This document shows, in pieces, positions 25,365-35,827 of a stretch of DNA of 64,000 nt. The notes beneath the pieces are model-generated. The model had not been told where the DNA came from and ran no database searches. It was given only the letters and a program-made list of their open reading frames with translations. The DNA comes from Leptospira fainei serovar Hurstbridge str. BUT 6 (lineage in GTDB: Bacteria > Spirochaetota > Leptospiria > Leptospirales > Leptospiraceae): NCBI RefSeq assembly GCF_000306235.2, contig NZ_AKWZ02000010.1:682001-746000 (forward strand), written 5' to 3'. Both the position numbers and the translations under genes were made by a program. Position 1 is the first letter of the stretch. Each line of letters opens with the position of its first letter.

Positions 25365-26693
25365 CTAAATCGCAAAAGAAGAAGGTTGTGATTGTCGAGT
25401 AAAACGAACGGTCATAATCTTATTTCCGTCCATCTTCTCCACACGCAATTTTCCTTCCGGAATCAGAACTTCCGTCCCTTCCTTAGGCATATCTTCCAAT
25501 TTATCCAAGATAAAACCCGCAATGGTTCTTATGTCGCTGAGTGTTTCTTCTTCGATGCCGGTCAGTATCTCTTTTAACTCGTCCAACTCGGTCTCGCCGT
25601 CGATATCAAACGCGTCTGGAATATCACTCGGCACGGGATCCGTTTCATGATCGTCGGTTTCGTCCCTAATCTGGCCGAAAACTTCCTCTATAATATCTTC
25701 GAGCGTTAGCAATCCGGAGACGCCACCGTATTCATCGATAACGATGGCCATATGTTGATTAGCGCTTCTTAATTTCTGCAGAACTTTCTCAATCGACATA
25801 TTCTCGGGCACGAATATCGGGGGTTGCATGATGTTCGTTACTTTCGCTTTTTTGTTTCTCTTAGGTGAAGAAAGCCACGCGAGAAACGCTTGCACATGAA
25901 TGATTCCGATAATCTTGTCCGTCGTTCCTTCATAAACGGGATATCTAGAAAAGTGATGTTCTGCGATGACCGATAAGACCGCTTCCATGGACATATCTGC
26001 AGGAACACCCACGATGCTCAATCTGTGAGTCATAACATCCTTAGATAGATGTTCCGAAAACTGGAAGGTATTTTGGATGATCTGGAATTCTTCCTTATCA
26101 ATCGTTCCTTGACGATTTTGCTCCTGAATCAAAATCATCAATTCTTCGGGTGAATGAATGATCCGATGCGCATCCTCTTTGAATCCGATCGATTTTAAAA
26201 TCAGAGACGTCATTCCATTTAAGAAAAACGTAATAGGATAAAAAAGGTAATAGAAAAAGAAAATAGGAACACTCGTCAGTAATGCGATCTGCTCCGTTTT
26301 CTGGATTGCAATCGTTTTCGGAAGCAGTTCCCCCAAAAGAATATGCAAAAAGGTAATTAACGCGAACGAGATCGCCACCGCGAGACCGTGAACGGTCAGT
26401 TCCGAGGCCGGATTTCCTACGAATCGAAAAATCAGCTCGATCCATCCTGACAGATACCCCTCTCCAACCCATCCTAATAGAAGACTTGCAATCGTAATGC
26501 CGACCTGACAGACGGAAAGCATATCGTTCAGCATCGACGCCGCTTTTTTTGTAAGCAGCGCGAGCGGACGATTGTCCCGAATCATCTCTTCTAAGCGGGA
26601 AGGCCGAATCGAAACTAGCGCGAATTCAGCGGACACAAAAAAGCCGTTGGCAAAGATAAGAATAAGAATTACGAAAAAGCCGATCGCGTCCAT
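25365..26693 (-). CDS. CNNM/CorC-type protein ('hemolysin' family), DUF21-CBS-CBS-CorC_HlyC
   Basis: 442 aa. N-terminal DUF21 membrane domain with about four helices (starting [20 protein letters not shown]), two CBS domains (about residues 205-330) and a C-terminal CorC_HlyC domain ([32 protein letters not shown], then [14 protein letters not shown]). Members transport or regulate Mg2+/Co2+ at the inner membrane; the older 'hemolysin TlyC' label is misleading. Start: the frame is open from TTG 26696, but ATG 26693 directly follows and is chosen. Upstream 221 nt are gene-free and it precedes coaC. Confidence 0.9.
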   Translation of the reverse strand: MDAIGFFVILILIFANGFFVSAEFALVSIRPSRLEEMIRDNRPLALLTKKAASMLNDMLSVCQVGITIASLLLGWVGEGYLSGWIELIFRFVGNPASELTVHGLAVAISFALITFLHILLGELLPKTIAIQKTEQIALLTSVPIFFFYYLFYPITFFLNGMTSLILKSIGFKEDAHRIIHSPEELMILIQEQNRQGTIDKEEFQIIQNTFQFSEHLSKDVMTHRLSIVGVPADMSMEAVLSVIAEHHFSRYPVYEGTTDKIIGIIHVQAFLAWLSSPKRNKKAKVTNIMQPPIFVPENMSIEKVLQKLRSANQHMAIVIDEYGGVSGLLTLEDIIEEVFGQIRDETDDHETDPVPSDIPDAFDIDGETELDELKEILTGIEEETLSDIRTIAGFILDKLEDMPKEGTEVLIPEGKLRVEKMDGNKIMTVRFTRQSQPSSFAI

Positions 26694-26917
26694 CAACGAC
26701 TCGAATTTCCGAAAAATTTTTGAATTAAGTTTGTAAGGCGGTAAGGAATAATTTTGGTCTCGTAACGACCTTGTCGGTCCGGAATTTTCCGGCTACTACT
26801 ATCGGGGTCCATCTTTCTTGAGGATACTGTCCCTTAAAAACCATCCCGTGTCGAGTGTTTTGGTATGAAAAAAATGAAAAATTCGCCTAATGGAATGCAA
26901 AAAGACGCAAATCTAAA

Positions 26918-29557
26918 TTATTCCAAATGCCGAACAAGTTTCAAAACTTTTGGGCCGAGAACAGAGTCTCCGGTTTCGTGCGCGAATTTTTCCGCTAAAC
27001 TTATGTCGGATTCGGAACCGGGATCCCAATTCGGAACGTAATACATTTTGTGAGTTCCTGCAGAAAGCCAGAAGCGAGTCCAATCCAGGAAATCCTCGGA
27101 TTTATCTATCCAACCGCTTCCGTTTAACGAGTCCTTAGTAAATAAAATTCGGTCCGGTAAATTTCTAAAATCCATTCTTCGCTTTAACTTTCGAAAGGAA
27201 ACCGAACTCTTACCGCAAGACCATTCGTAATCCTTTAAGCCGTCCGGCGCCTTTCCATAGGTTCCAAGATTCCAAATTAGCATAGCCGATTTTCCGGGAA
27301 GCAATCGAACCCCGTCGAAGTATTGAGGCGTAAAAGAATGCCAGGGAAGATGGCCATCCCCGTCGACGGAAACTTTCGGAAACGGTTCACCGCAGGAAGG
27401 ACCGAGAATTTTTTTCGCAACATCGCCTTCATCCCGTTTATCGAATCTGCGAAATAATTGGATGTCGGTGTTCGGATATTCTCGCTTTAAATATTCCACA
27501 GCCTCCACTCCGGCAAGATTCAGATAAACTTGTATCTTGTCTTTTTTCGAAAATGTCTCGATTGCCGTTCGAAGCGCCGATTGAGCCGAATAACTCGAAA
27601 CGCTACCCGTATTCAACTCTTTCACTTCTATTTCTGAAGAATGGTCGATGTTTTTAGAAAAGAGATACAATTTCTTCTCTTTTTGAAATAAGGCCAAAAC
27701 CGGATGGGCGACTTTCTTTAAATTCATGTTCTTAAACGGATCGAAATCCTCCCGAACTCGGACCGTTTCCTTGGAACGAATTTCGGACCAACTGGACTTC
27801 CATGGTTCTCGTCCCGGCGGATAAAACCCTTTATACTTTAAAATTCTATTGTGTGTTCGAATCAAAGAAAGTTCCAAAGGAGAGCCGTCTTCCGCCAGAT
27901 CGGAATTAGTCTCGGAATGGATCATTAAAGATAATAAATCGTAAAAGTATCCGTGCCTTGTATAAAAATCTATCGCTGCCGTTTCCAAATTTTTGGTACC
28001 GTAAGCCAACGGAAGATAATTCTTGATTTCGTAAATCTTATCGTCGGTATATCCGGCGGCGGCTATTTTCATGGCCTGGTCTAAAAATCCCTTAATCCCG
28101 CGTATGTTTGTGGATTCACGATGGGATAGAAAAAGACCGTTTAATCGAATCCACTCCTCGCGATAAGACGGATCCGTATCTTTCAGAATGCCGTACGCTT
28201 TCGTAAATTCTATGATGGCCTTTCGGAGATTATTAGTTTTTAATTGAAGAAATCCGTGTAAGAGAGTTGCCGAATATTCGACTCTTCTCCAGCCCTTACT
28301 CTGAGCGAGAAAGCTGAGATCCATTGCCATTTTGGAAGCGACATCCGGCTCGTCTTCAAATAATATTTGTATAATGCGCAGACGAGTAAATAGATCGTCC
28401 TCGGTTAAATTCTTGGGAGTGCTGACCGAATTGAGAGCATCGACAGCTTTAAATGAATTTTTGGATTTCCATACCGCGACCGAAACCAAATCACGCGCGC
28501 TATTAATCGAAATCGGCTCGCCCAGAAACGGATGCAGAATCCGGGTGGACCAGTCCAGAAAATCAAGATTCAAGTAATAATCGAGAGCTTTTGCGTTATC
28601 GCCGGATAAGTAGGAAATCGCGCCCAACTTTAAATAAATGGAATTTTTATACGACGGCGCCAATTCACTTTGTCGATCCAGGATGTACTTCAAGACTTTC
28701 TCTGCGGCCGCAAAATCGCCGTCGATTAGATAATAATAGGCCAGTTTTTCATAAGAATGTGAAACCATTCGGCCGCCCAAATTTTCCGCCACGATTCCGA
28801 TTTTGCTGAAATGAATCGCATCTTTGGGCAAGCCTAGTTCGGCTAAATAATCGGACACTCCCGGTAGATAATGACCAAGGAACGGAATATGTCTCAATTC
28901 CGATTCTTCGGTAAATGGAGCTAAGACTCGGTGCAGGTTCGTATATTCTCTTCCATGATCGTTTTCCCCTTGCTTGAAATCCGAAAGATACGCGCCGAGT
29001 CGTAGAGCTCTGCATAAGGAATAATATTCGTTCTTGCCCGAGCATTTTATTTTCTCGGGAGGCTTCTTATGGAAGAAAATGTTTCGTAGAGACTCCGTTA
29101 GCTGTTTCGTATAAGCGTTATTATTAGGCGGATTCCAAAGTTTTAGAACTTTTTCTCCGGTGCCTTTGCGAGAAAAATAGATATCTTGAAAATAGGCGAG
29201 AAGAGCTTCCGCAAAGCCCAGATCTTTTTCCTGATGAATTAAATTCATCAAAGTGGAAAACTTAACGGAATCCTTATTTACTAGTAAATACTCTCCGACT
29301 AAGAGAACGTATTCCGATTTTTGAGGCAGACTCAAACCGTCCGGAAACTTTGAAACATCGGAATCTTTATTGAATACCGATTTTCCCTCGATATTAAGCG
29401 AAAAATTTCCCGGAGATCCCACCCAACCGAAATCGTTTTTTGTTTGTGCAGATAATGACGAACAAGCCGAACAGATAAGCAGCGAGTAGATGACGAGATA
29501 TCGTTCGAAGCGAAACGCGAAATTAACTAGGGAATTATGGAAAGAATGCCGGTACAA
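26918..29557 (-). CDS. TPR-rich exported protein with CHAT-like C-terminus
   Basis: 879 aa. A hydrophobic signal region at about residues 20-37 contains two cysteines (LLICSACSSLSAQ), so it is exported and maybe a lipoprotein with a loose lipobox. Residues about 60-560 form TPR-like helical repeats (KLAYYYLIDGDFAAAEKVLK, KLGAISYLSGDNAKALDYYL). The last 200 residues include VSVDGDGHLPWHSF and RTAIETFSKKDKIQVYLNLA, which resemble the caspase-like CHAT domain layout, but a clear catalytic His-Cys pair was not identified. Start: only TTG 29557 or CTG further up give the signal peptide; no ATG is near, so the start is uncertain. gpsA ends 29 nt upstream. Confidence 0.65.
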   Translation of the reverse strand: MYRHSFHNSLVNFAFRFERYLVIYSLLICSACSSLSAQTKNDFGWVGSPGNFSLNIEGKSVFNKDSDVSKFPDGLSLPQKSEYVLLVGEYLLVNKDSVKFSTLMNLIHQEKDLGFAEALLAYFQDIYFSRKGTGEKVLKLWNPPNNNAYTKQLTESLRNIFFHKKPPEKIKCSGKNEYYSLCRALRLGAYLSDFKQGENDHGREYTNLHRVLAPFTEESELRHIPFLGHYLPGVSDYLAELGLPKDAIHFSKIGIVAENLGGRMVSHSYEKLAYYYLIDGDFAAAEKVLKYILDRQSELAPSYKNSIYLKLGAISYLSGDNAKALDYYLNLDFLDWSTRILHPFLGEPISINSARDLVSVAVWKSKNSFKAVDALNSVSTPKNLTEDDLFTRLRIIQILFEDEPDVASKMAMDLSFLAQSKGWRRVEYSATLLHGFLQLKTNNLRKAIIEFTKAYGILKDTDPSYREEWIRLNGLFLSHRESTNIRGIKGFLDQAMKIAAAGYTDDKIYEIKNYLPLAYGTKNLETAAIDFYTRHGYFYDLLSLMIHSETNSDLAEDGSPLELSLIRTHNRILKYKGFYPPGREPWKSSWSEIRSKETVRVREDFDPFKNMNLKKVAHPVLALFQKEKKLYLFSKNIDHSSEIEVKELNTGSVSSYSAQSALRTAIETFSKKDKIQVYLNLAGVEAVEYLKREYPNTDIQLFRRFDKRDEGDVAKKILGPSCGEPFPKVSVDGDGHLPWHSFTPQYFDGVRLLPGKSAMLIWNLGTYGKAPDGLKDYEWSCGKSSVSFRKLKRRMDFRNLPDRILFTKDSLNGSGWIDKSEDFLDWTRFWLSAGTHKMYYVPNWDPGSESDISLAEKFAHETGDSVLGPKVLKLVRHLE

Positions 29558-29586
29558 AGAAGTTCGTTTCTTGGGCCGTTCGGCTT

Positions 29587-30588
29587 TCAGAGTCCTTCTC
29601 TCTTGAGATCTCGGCTCATGAGGTCCCTAACAACATCCTTCGGATTCTTATGTTCGTAAAGCATTTTATATACTTCGGTTGTAATCGCCATTTCGATCCC
29701 TAGCTTCTTTGATAACTCGTACCCGCTTTTGGAAGTTTTAACTCCTTCCGCCACTTCGGTCATTCCGCCCAAAATGGATTCTAGATTTTCTCCTCTTCCT
29801 AACCGAACGCCTACGGTCCGGTTCCGAGACGCATCGCCGCAACACGTCAAAATCAGATCGCCCATGCCGGATGGACCTAAGAAAGTTAACGGATCAGCTC
29901 CAAGCTTGACGCCTAATCTTGAAATTTCAGTCAAACCTCTGGTAATTAACGCCGCCCTAGTATTTTGCCCAAACCCGAGCCCGTCACTGACTCCCGCAGC
30001 AATCGCGATCACGTTCTTTAATGATCCCCCGACCTCTACACCGATTACATCGGGAGTCCAGTAGGTTCTAAAATAGGTAAAACTGAAAATTTCCTGAACT
30101 TTCCTGGCGGTCGCTTCATTTTTTGAAGCGATACTTACGATAGTGGGAACTCTTCTCACGATCTCCTTTGCAAAGCTCGGTCCGGAAAGATACGACAGAT
30201 GGCTATGAAATTTACCCGGCAGTTCGGCTTCGAAAATCTCCGAAACCAATCTCAAACTCCCATTTTCAATTCCCTTACTCGCCGATACGATGGGAGCTTT
30301 TTCAGGTAAGTATGCCTTGATTTCTCGTAAAATATCGGTAATTACGTGTGAAGGAGGAGCGGACACGATCATATCCTTGTTTTTTACCGCATCCTCCAAA
30401 TTCGGACTTGCATTTAGATTATCCGGCAGGCGAATTCCCGGAAGGTACTTTTCGTTTAGATGATGATCGTTGATTTCCTTTACTAAATCCTTGTTTCTCG
30501 CCCAAAGGGTCACCTCGTAACCTTTATCAGCCAATAAGGCTCCGAGGGAGGTTCCAAAACTTCCCGACCCGATAACTCCGATCTGCAT
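29587..30588 (-). CDS. gpsA: Glycerol-3-phosphate dehydrogenase [NAD(P)+]
   Basis: 333 aa. N-terminal Rossmann motif [20 protein letters not shown], then [22 protein letters not shown], the catalytic lysine in [30 protein letters not shown] and [12 protein letters not shown]. All are family signatures. It makes sn-glycerol-3-phosphate from dihydroxyacetone phosphate for phospholipid synthesis in the cytosol. AAGGGG ribosome site before the ATG. It lies upstream of the TPR gene on the same strand and is divergent from the 230-aa gene. Confidence 0.96.
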   Translation of the reverse strand: MQIGVIGSGSFGTSLGALLADKGYEVTLWARNKDLVKEINDHHLNEKYLPGIRLPDNLNASPNLEDAVKNKDMIVSAPPSHVITDILREIKAYLPEKAPIVSASKGIENGSLRLVSEIFEAELPGKFHSHLSYLSGPSFAKEIVRRVPTIVSIASKNEATARKVQEIFSFTYFRTYWTPDVIGVEVGGSLKNVIAIAAGVSDGLGFGQNTRAALITRGLTEISRLGVKLGADPLTFLGPSGMGDLILTCCGDASRNRTVGVRLGRGENLESILGGMTEVAEGVKTSKSGYELSKKLGIEMAITTEVYKMLYEHKNPKDVVRDLMSRDLKREGL

Positions 30589-30763
30589 CCCAAACCCCTT
30601 TCTAAATATTGTTCGATTCTAAGGAAACGATGATCCTGTTCGGCAAACCGATCGGCGGCAAGAAAAAAATCCGGAACTCTTACCCGTTCTTTCTTTCTGA
30701 AATTTTAGAAAACCTGGAAATGAGTTTACCGTCGTAAATAGAATTACTACTCTAGTCCTTCCC

Positions 30764-31456
30764 ATGCTGGACTTGCGGAAACTTCCGGGATTCAATCTCT
30801 TGGATCTATTATCAGGGAATTCTTCCCGCATTGAAAGCTCTACGAAGAGCAATTACCGCATCGCAATTCTTTTGCATTCCCTGAATAAAGTCCTCCGGAA
30901 AAAAGTCGTCGAAGGGACGGAAGATCTGGAGTCGCTAGTCCTGGATGCGGGTAGCGGAATTCTATTACTTTCGGGACATTATTGCATCAAAGGTCTAACC
31001 TGGTCCAGACTTCTTAGAACGGATTACGTAAAATTCAAACTCTCGCTTCGCCCAGTGCGTGTGGAAGGGAATAGAGTGATTTTTCGGATCGAATCATTTC
31101 GTTTATACGATCATAATCCTAGATCCTTCGACCCGATCCGATTTTTTTCTAAGGTCTTTAAGTTCCATCGAAGATTGATTCTGGAACAAATCGTGGAGGA
31201 AGTTCCCGAAATACTATCTCTCACCGAGATCGGTAACGAGGTTCGGATAGATTTAAATTATTTTCTAGCGGAAATTCCGGAAGTTGCAGGCAAGGTTTCA
31301 ATCCAAAAAGTCATACCGGAAAAGGGAAATGTTTTCCTGTTCGTAAGATCCAACACGATCCTAAAACCGCTTTTAGATTTTTTCGGGCCGGATTATTTAC
31401 GAATTGAACCGATATCCGAAAACGAAGACAGCCTTCTAATGCTCTGGAGAGACTAA
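30764..31456 (+). CDS. Hypothetical protein, 230 aa
   Basis: Not recognised. It has no signal peptide or membrane helix. The pattern is alternating strands and helices with conserved-looking stretches SGILLLSGHYCIKGLTWSRL, FRIESFRLYDHNPRSF and SIQKVIPEKGNVFLFV. It starts 175 nt from the divergent gpsA. The first ATG lacks a strong ribosome site. It is followed after 177 nt by the metallophosphoesterase gene. Lipid-binding or membrane-associated roles are possible from the divergence with gpsA, but that is only a guess. Confidence 0.7.
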   Translation: MLDLRKLPGFNLLDLLSGNSSRIESSTKSNYRIAILLHSLNKVLRKKVVEGTEDLESLVLDAGSGILLLSGHYCIKGLTWSRLLRTDYVKFKLSLRPVRVEGNRVIFRIESFRLYDHNPRSFDPIRFFSKVFKFHRRLILEQIVEEVPEILSLTEIGNEVRIDLNYFLAEIPEVAGKVSIQKVIPEKGNVFLFVRSNTILKPLLDFFGPDYLRIEPISENEDSLLMLWRD

Positions 31457-31633
31457 AGATCTTTGGACGAGATTTTTTCTATATTTCAAATAACTCTTCT
31501 TCGAATTCTTAAAAAAGTTTGAGTCGCAAAATTAGGTTTCTGATTGGACATTCTTTGGCGGCTTTGGAGAATTAGTTTGATTACGGCTCGAACAGTGTTC
31601 AGTCGGTTTACCGTGCAATAGGAAAGGATCTTA

Positions 31634-32632
31634 ATGAAGATAATTTACCTCACGGACATTCATGACGGCCTCCGAGGCCTAAAAGAAGTCTTACTCGGAA
31701 CCGAGTGTGATTTGTACCTTTTTTCCGGAGATATCATTTACAAGGCCTTCTTCAATCCGGAGCGCATTATAGAATTCGTGACTCTCCAAGAAGAGATGTA
31801 TCTGATCACGGAGGATCAAAAAGAAGAAATCAATCCTTACGATTATGCGACTCGAACAGTTCGCTTCCCGGAAAAATATCCCGCAGCAGTCATAGAAAAA
31901 TCGCACGAATATCGGAGACTCTTTCATCAGGCTTCAAAAACCATGAAGGAGAAGTACGAACTCATCGAGATAATCATACAAAAGTACGCAAAAGCCCCTG
32001 TTCATTTATTGCCCGGCAATTACGATATCGATCTTCAATATACTGCGCTGTACGAAAGGGATCTGCATAGAAAAACGTTCGAAATGGGCGGACTAAAATT
32101 CGCCGGGTATGGCGGCGCGCCGATCATCACTTCCGGAATTCCGGAAAAATTAGCCGTTAAATTTCACGAATATAATAGGAACGGAAAAAGTTACAGCGAA
32201 CCGGAGGATTTCTTCAATGAAGAAAAACCTGACGTTGTCGTGATACATAACCCGGCGTTCGGATATTTGGATAAAATTCCGAGTTTTGGGCATGTAGGAT
32301 CGCAAGGAATTCGTAGGTATTTGGACGACAATAGCCCTTCTTTGGTCGTTTCCGGTCACGTTCATGAGGATCAAGGAATCATAAAAAAAGGAAAAACGAT
32401 TTTTTTAAATCCCTCCAATTTCGGCCCGGTTGATTCAGTTTTCGGTTTTCAACCCGGCGGATTCTTTACTGAACTAGAAATAGAAAACGATCTTGTAAAA
32501 AATGTAAAATTAAATAGACTATCGGATCACTCTATCCGCTGGCTTCTCGATATAGATTGCACTGGAGATAAGCTTTCGCTTATCCGGGCAAATCCGGAAT
32601 CGGAAGTATCGGCGGAAGATTTTATCCGATAG
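31634..32632 (+). CDS. Metallophosphoesterase (calcineurin-like)
   Basis: 332 aa. Metal-binding motifs in order: D8-x-H10 (LTDIHDG), GD at about 32-33 (FSGDII), GN in LLPGNYDID, H in VVIHNPAF and GHVH in VVSGHVHEDQG. An insertion of about 90 residues lies between the second and third motifs, including a charged helical stretch (EKYPAAVIEKSHEYRRLFHQ). Such enzymes hydrolyse phosphoesters, including nucleotides; substrate not predictable. AAAGGA ribosome site. Only 4 nt separate its stop from the nucleotidyltransferase-like gene, so the two should be cotranslated, a pairing of a possible nucleotide maker and breaker. Confidence 0.88.
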   Translation: MKIIYLTDIHDGLRGLKEVLLGTECDLYLFSGDIIYKAFFNPERIIEFVTLQEEMYLITEDQKEEINPYDYATRTVRFPEKYPAAVIEKSHEYRRLFHQASKTMKEKYELIEIIIQKYAKAPVHLLPGNYDIDLQYTALYERDLHRKTFEMGGLKFAGYGGAPIITSGIPEKLAVKFHEYNRNGKSYSEPEDFFNEEKPDVVVIHNPAFGYLDKIPSFGHVGSQGIRRYLDDNSPSLVVSGHVHEDQGIIKKGKTIFLNPSNFGPVDSVFGFQPGGFFTELEIENDLVKNVKLNRLSDHSIRWLLDIDCTGDKLSLIRANPESEVSAEDFIR

Positions 32633-32636
32633 CAAA

Positions 32637-33314
32637 ATGACACTTCCCGGTTTTAAAGATAGCGAAACGATAAAAAAATTTATCGGCTTAAAGAAATTCT
32701 TCAGATCGCATGAGACTAAAATATCCAGGGAACGAATCGAAGATTTCAAGAAATTCTCCAAACTGATTAATTACGGCGGGGATGAAGTCGCGTTTGATAT
32801 TTTAGGATCGCTTAATTTCGGGCAAGCTACCGTCGATTCCGACACCGATATCGTGATGTACACTCGTTGCGAAGATAGTAAAATGGGCGAATGCGGTTTG
32901 GAAAATTGTTATAAGATTTCCTTATTCAAACATATGTTTTTGAATTTGGTCACCTTCGAACATAATTCCAATGCTTACAAATTGGAAATCGTCGATTGCA
33001 TCAACCTCAACCAACTCGAAAAAGATATCGCAGATGGAAACGAATCCTCCGCGCTGATCATTCGATTCTGTTTTTATCGATCCATTTGCAGAGGAGTAAA
33101 TCGCAAACTTTTACATAGGTACGAAAATATGATTTCAGAGCGCCTTCCTCTTTGGGCAAGCATTTCGAAATCGGTCGAAGAGTGTTTTGACGGTATAATA
33201 ACTTCTTCTCAACATACATATTCGTTTCACAAATATGCGGGAAGATTGGAGGAAAAGGGAATAAAATTACCCGGTTCGATGGCCGTCAAAATTAAGGATT
33301 ATCTCAAGCAATGA
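32637..33314 (+). CDS. Nucleotidyltransferase-fold protein
   Basis: 225 aa. The DNA-polymerase-beta-like signature GSLNFGQATVDSDTDIVMY (GS at 57-58, catalytic D69-x-D71) is clear, with a possible third acid in KLEIVDC near residue 118. A cysteine group C78, C86, C91 (TRCEDSKMGECGLENC) follows the active site and might bind metal. The rest is helical. It has no recognised substrate domain, so tRNA, small-molecule or protein nucleotidylation are all possible. It begins 4 nt after the metallophosphoesterase gene, and the next gene overlaps its stop by 4 nt. Confidence 0.75.
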   Translation: MTLPGFKDSETIKKFIGLKKFFRSHETKISRERIEDFKKFSKLINYGGDEVAFDILGSLNFGQATVDSDTDIVMYTRCEDSKMGECGLENCYKISLFKHMFLNLVTFEHNSNAYKLEIVDCINLNQLEKDIADGNESSALIIRFCFYRSICRGVNRKLLHRYENMISERLPLWASISKSVEECFDGIITSSQHTYSFHKYAGRLEEKGIKLPGSMAVKIKDYLKQ

Positions 33315-33712
33315 TCACTTTTCTTACTTTGGTTGCGGCTCTGGGCGCGGCTGCCTTGTTTTTTCATGCGTTAGCTTCGGTGGATAACAAGCGCATGGAT
33401 AAGAAAGAAGCTCTCCGTAAGAAAGATCGAAATGGGGAATATGGGGATCCGAAAAAAGTCTATGGCGGAAATTGGGACCCGAATCTTCCAAGACCTAGGA
33501 TTTGCCCCGTGTGCGGTAGATTATTAGAAAAGCACGAATACCTTTATGCCGTGCTTTTCGAACCGGCAAGCCCCGGCGTCAAACGACAAGCACGGATTTA
33601 TGGTTGCCGATATTGTTACCTCGGATTGGATGATTCGAGTCCCGTAAAAGAGGAAATCGGAAAAGATTCTCCTTCACCACGACCTATCCAGGATGAAGAA
33701 CTCGGCCTCTGA
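33311..33712 (+). CDS. Small membrane-anchored zinc-ribbon protein
   Basis: 133 aa. One N-terminal membrane helix (about residues 2-24), a charged linker, then two CxxC pairs: CPVCGRLLEK and GCRYCYLG about 40 residues apart, which should bind one zinc. Known family not recognised. The ATG overlaps the nucleotidyltransferase stop (ATGA) and the gene end overlaps recG by 20 nt, so it is embedded in a tightly packed transcript. Confidence 0.75.
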   Translation: MITFLTLVAALGAAALFFHALASVDNKRMDKKEALRKKDRNGEYGDPKKVYGGNWDPNLPRPRICPVCGRLLEKHEYLYAVLFEPASPGVKRQARIYGCRYCYLGLDDSSPVKEEIGKDSPSPRPIQDEELGL

Positions 33713-35813
33713 AAAAAAAATCGCCACTGTCGGATTATCCAGTCCGGTAGGAATATTAAAGGGTGTAGGACCAAAGAAGCAAGAAGTCCTAGAAACCGTA
33801 GGAATAAAAACGCTCCAAGATCTTTTACTATGGTTTCCTCGCAAATATCTGGATCGCAATCTTACGGAAAATATTCTCCTGAAACAGGGAGAATCGGTAA
33901 CCCTTATTTTAGAAATAATAGATTCCTACCTTGCTCACGGTAGAAAATCCAGACTTGTAGTTTCCGCTAAAACTAAAAATAACGAACCGGTCAGCCTCGT
34001 ATTCTTTAAAGGAATTCAGTATTTTCGAAGAATATTGCAATCGGGTTTACTGATTGCAGCGACCGGTAAATTGGAATACTTCCGAGGTTTTCAGTTAATT
34101 CATCCGGATTACGAAGTTCTTTCTTATGGAGGTAACGCCGAATTAAGCGAGGAAGATCTTCCGGAATCGATTCATACGGGAAGAATCATACCGCTTTATT
34201 CGACGACAGAGGCGCTTCGAGAAGAGCATTTGGACTCCAGAGGATTGAGACGGTTGGTATTTCAGGCCTTGGAAACTTTGGAAGGAAAAATAACGGAAAT
34301 CCTTCCGAGAGAAGTCGTAGCTAAAAGAAATCTTTTGCAACGGGCGATAGCGTTTAAAGAGATACATTTCCCGACAGAAGAGGGGAATTTGTTGAAAGCC
34401 AGGAATAGATTCAAGTACGAAGAATTATATTATTTTAATTTACTAATAGAATATAAAAAATCCCAACGCGCAAAAATTCCTCGCGTATTTTGGCCTTTGC
34501 CCGAATCACCGACGGCTAAGAGTCTGATTTCGAATCTGCCTTTTCAGCTTACTAAGGATCAGAAGGAAAGTCTGGCTAAAATCGAGGAAGGCACCAAAGC
34601 AGATAGACCCGCAGCCTTCCTTTTGCAGGGAGACGTAGGTTCCGGGAAGACTCTTGTCGCCTTGTTAACGGCTCTTCGTTACACGGATAATAATATCCAA
34701 GTGTGCATGGTCACACCGACGGAGATCCTAGCTCGGCAGCACTATCAAACCGTACTGAATTTTTTAGGGAATATGCCTTTTTTAGGAATCGAACTTTTGG
34801 TCGGCAAAGAACCCAAGAAGACTCGTGCGGAAAAATTATACCGAATCAAGAAGGGAGAATCGTCGTTTATTATAGGGACACATAGCGTATTTCAAGACGA
34901 CGTTGAATTTAAGGATCTCGGTTTAGTAATAATCGATGAACAACACAAGTTCGGAGTGGAGCAAAGGGAGAAGCTTCGAGCTAAGGGAAAAAACCCGGAC
35001 GTTCTCGCAATGACGGCCACTCCGATTCCTAGAACGCTCTGTCTAACTTTATACGGCGATTTGGAACTCGTAACTCTACGCAATAGACCCGCGGGCAGAA
35101 AACCGATCAAAACCCATTGGTTTACGAACGACAGAAGAGGCGGCGTATACAACTCCATCCGCAAATACGTCGCTCAAGGTCGCCAATGTTATATCGTTTA
35201 TCCATTGGTAGAAGAGTCCGAGAAATCGGATCTCAAGTCCTGCATCGAAGGCTATGAAACTCTCAGAAAAGAAATCTTTCCGGATTTCTCCGTCGGCCTA
35301 TTGCACGGTAAATTGGATGCCTCAGAGAAAGACAGGGTGATGAAATCCTTTCAGCAAAATTCCATACAGATTTTAGTCAGTACCACCGTAATCGAAGTGG
35401 GGGTCGATGTACCCAACGCATCCGTGATGGTTATCGAACATGCGGACCGATTCGGAATCTCTCAACTTCACCAGCTTCGCGGGCGAGTCGGCCGGGGAAG
35501 TCACGAAAGCTTCTGCATACTTTTATCGGAATCGCAAACGACCGAGGAAGCAAAGTATCGAATTCAGGCCCTCTTGGATTCCGACGACGGTTTCATTTTA
35601 TCAGAAGCGGATCTTAAATTAAGAGGTCCCGGGGAACTCCTAGGTGTTCGTCAAAGCGGTCTGCCTGACTTCAGAATCGCCGATCTGAGAGAAGATAGGG
35701 AATGGATAGAAGCTAGCAGAGAGGATGCGGAAAAATTCGGAAGTATCGGGGATTTGGAAAAATATGAGATCTCGAATCGTTTTACGGAAGGAGCTCTCCT
35801 ATTTTCCAACTGA
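33693..35813 (+). CDS. recG: ATP-dependent DNA helicase RecG
   Basis: 706 aa. Wedge domain in the first 250 residues (GVGPKKQEVLETVGIKTLQD, WFPRKYLDR), then the superfamily 2 helicase motifs: Walker A LLQGDVGSGKT, DEQHKFGVEQ (DExH box), MTATPIPRTL, and the C-terminal RGRVGRG. RecG remodels stalled forks and Holliday junctions. The ATG at 33693 lies inside the preceding gene, and the zinc-ribbon gene overlaps it by 20 nt. The last gene of its run; a bidirectional terminator follows. Confidence 0.96.
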   Translation: MKNSASEKKIATVGLSSPVGILKGVGPKKQEVLETVGIKTLQDLLLWFPRKYLDRNLTENILLKQGESVTLILEIIDSYLAHGRKSRLVVSAKTKNNEPVSLVFFKGIQYFRRILQSGLLIAATGKLEYFRGFQLIHPDYEVLSYGGNAELSEEDLPESIHTGRIIPLYSTTEALREEHLDSRGLRRLVFQALETLEGKITEILPREVVAKRNLLQRAIAFKEIHFPTEEGNLLKARNRFKYEELYYFNLLIEYKKSQRAKIPRVFWPLPESPTAKSLISNLPFQLTKDQKESLAKIEEGTKADRPAAFLLQGDVGSGKTLVALLTALRYTDNNIQVCMVTPTEILARQHYQTVLNFLGNMPFLGIELLVGKEPKKTRAEKLYRIKKGESSFIIGTHSVFQDDVEFKDLGLVIIDEQHKFGVEQREKLRAKGKNPDVLAMTATPIPRTLCLTLYGDLELVTLRNRPAGRKPIKTHWFTNDRRGGVYNSIRKYVAQGRQCYIVYPLVEESEKSDLKSCIEGYETLRKEIFPDFSVGLLHGKLDASEKDRVMKSFQQNSIQILVSTTVIEVGVDVPNASVMVIEHADRFGISQLHQLRGRVGRGSHESFCILLSESQTTEEAKYRIQALLDSDDGFILSEADLKLRGPGELLGVRQSGLPDFRIADLREDREWIEASREDAEKFGSIGDLEKYEISNRFTEGALLFSN

Positions 35814-35827
35814 GTGCATGTAAATCA

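Noticed and set aside
25365..26693. Hemolysin label for the CNNM/CorC-type protein
   Set aside because: Domain order DUF21-CBS-CBS-CorC_HlyC indicates divalent-cation transport or its control; no haemolytic motif is visible.
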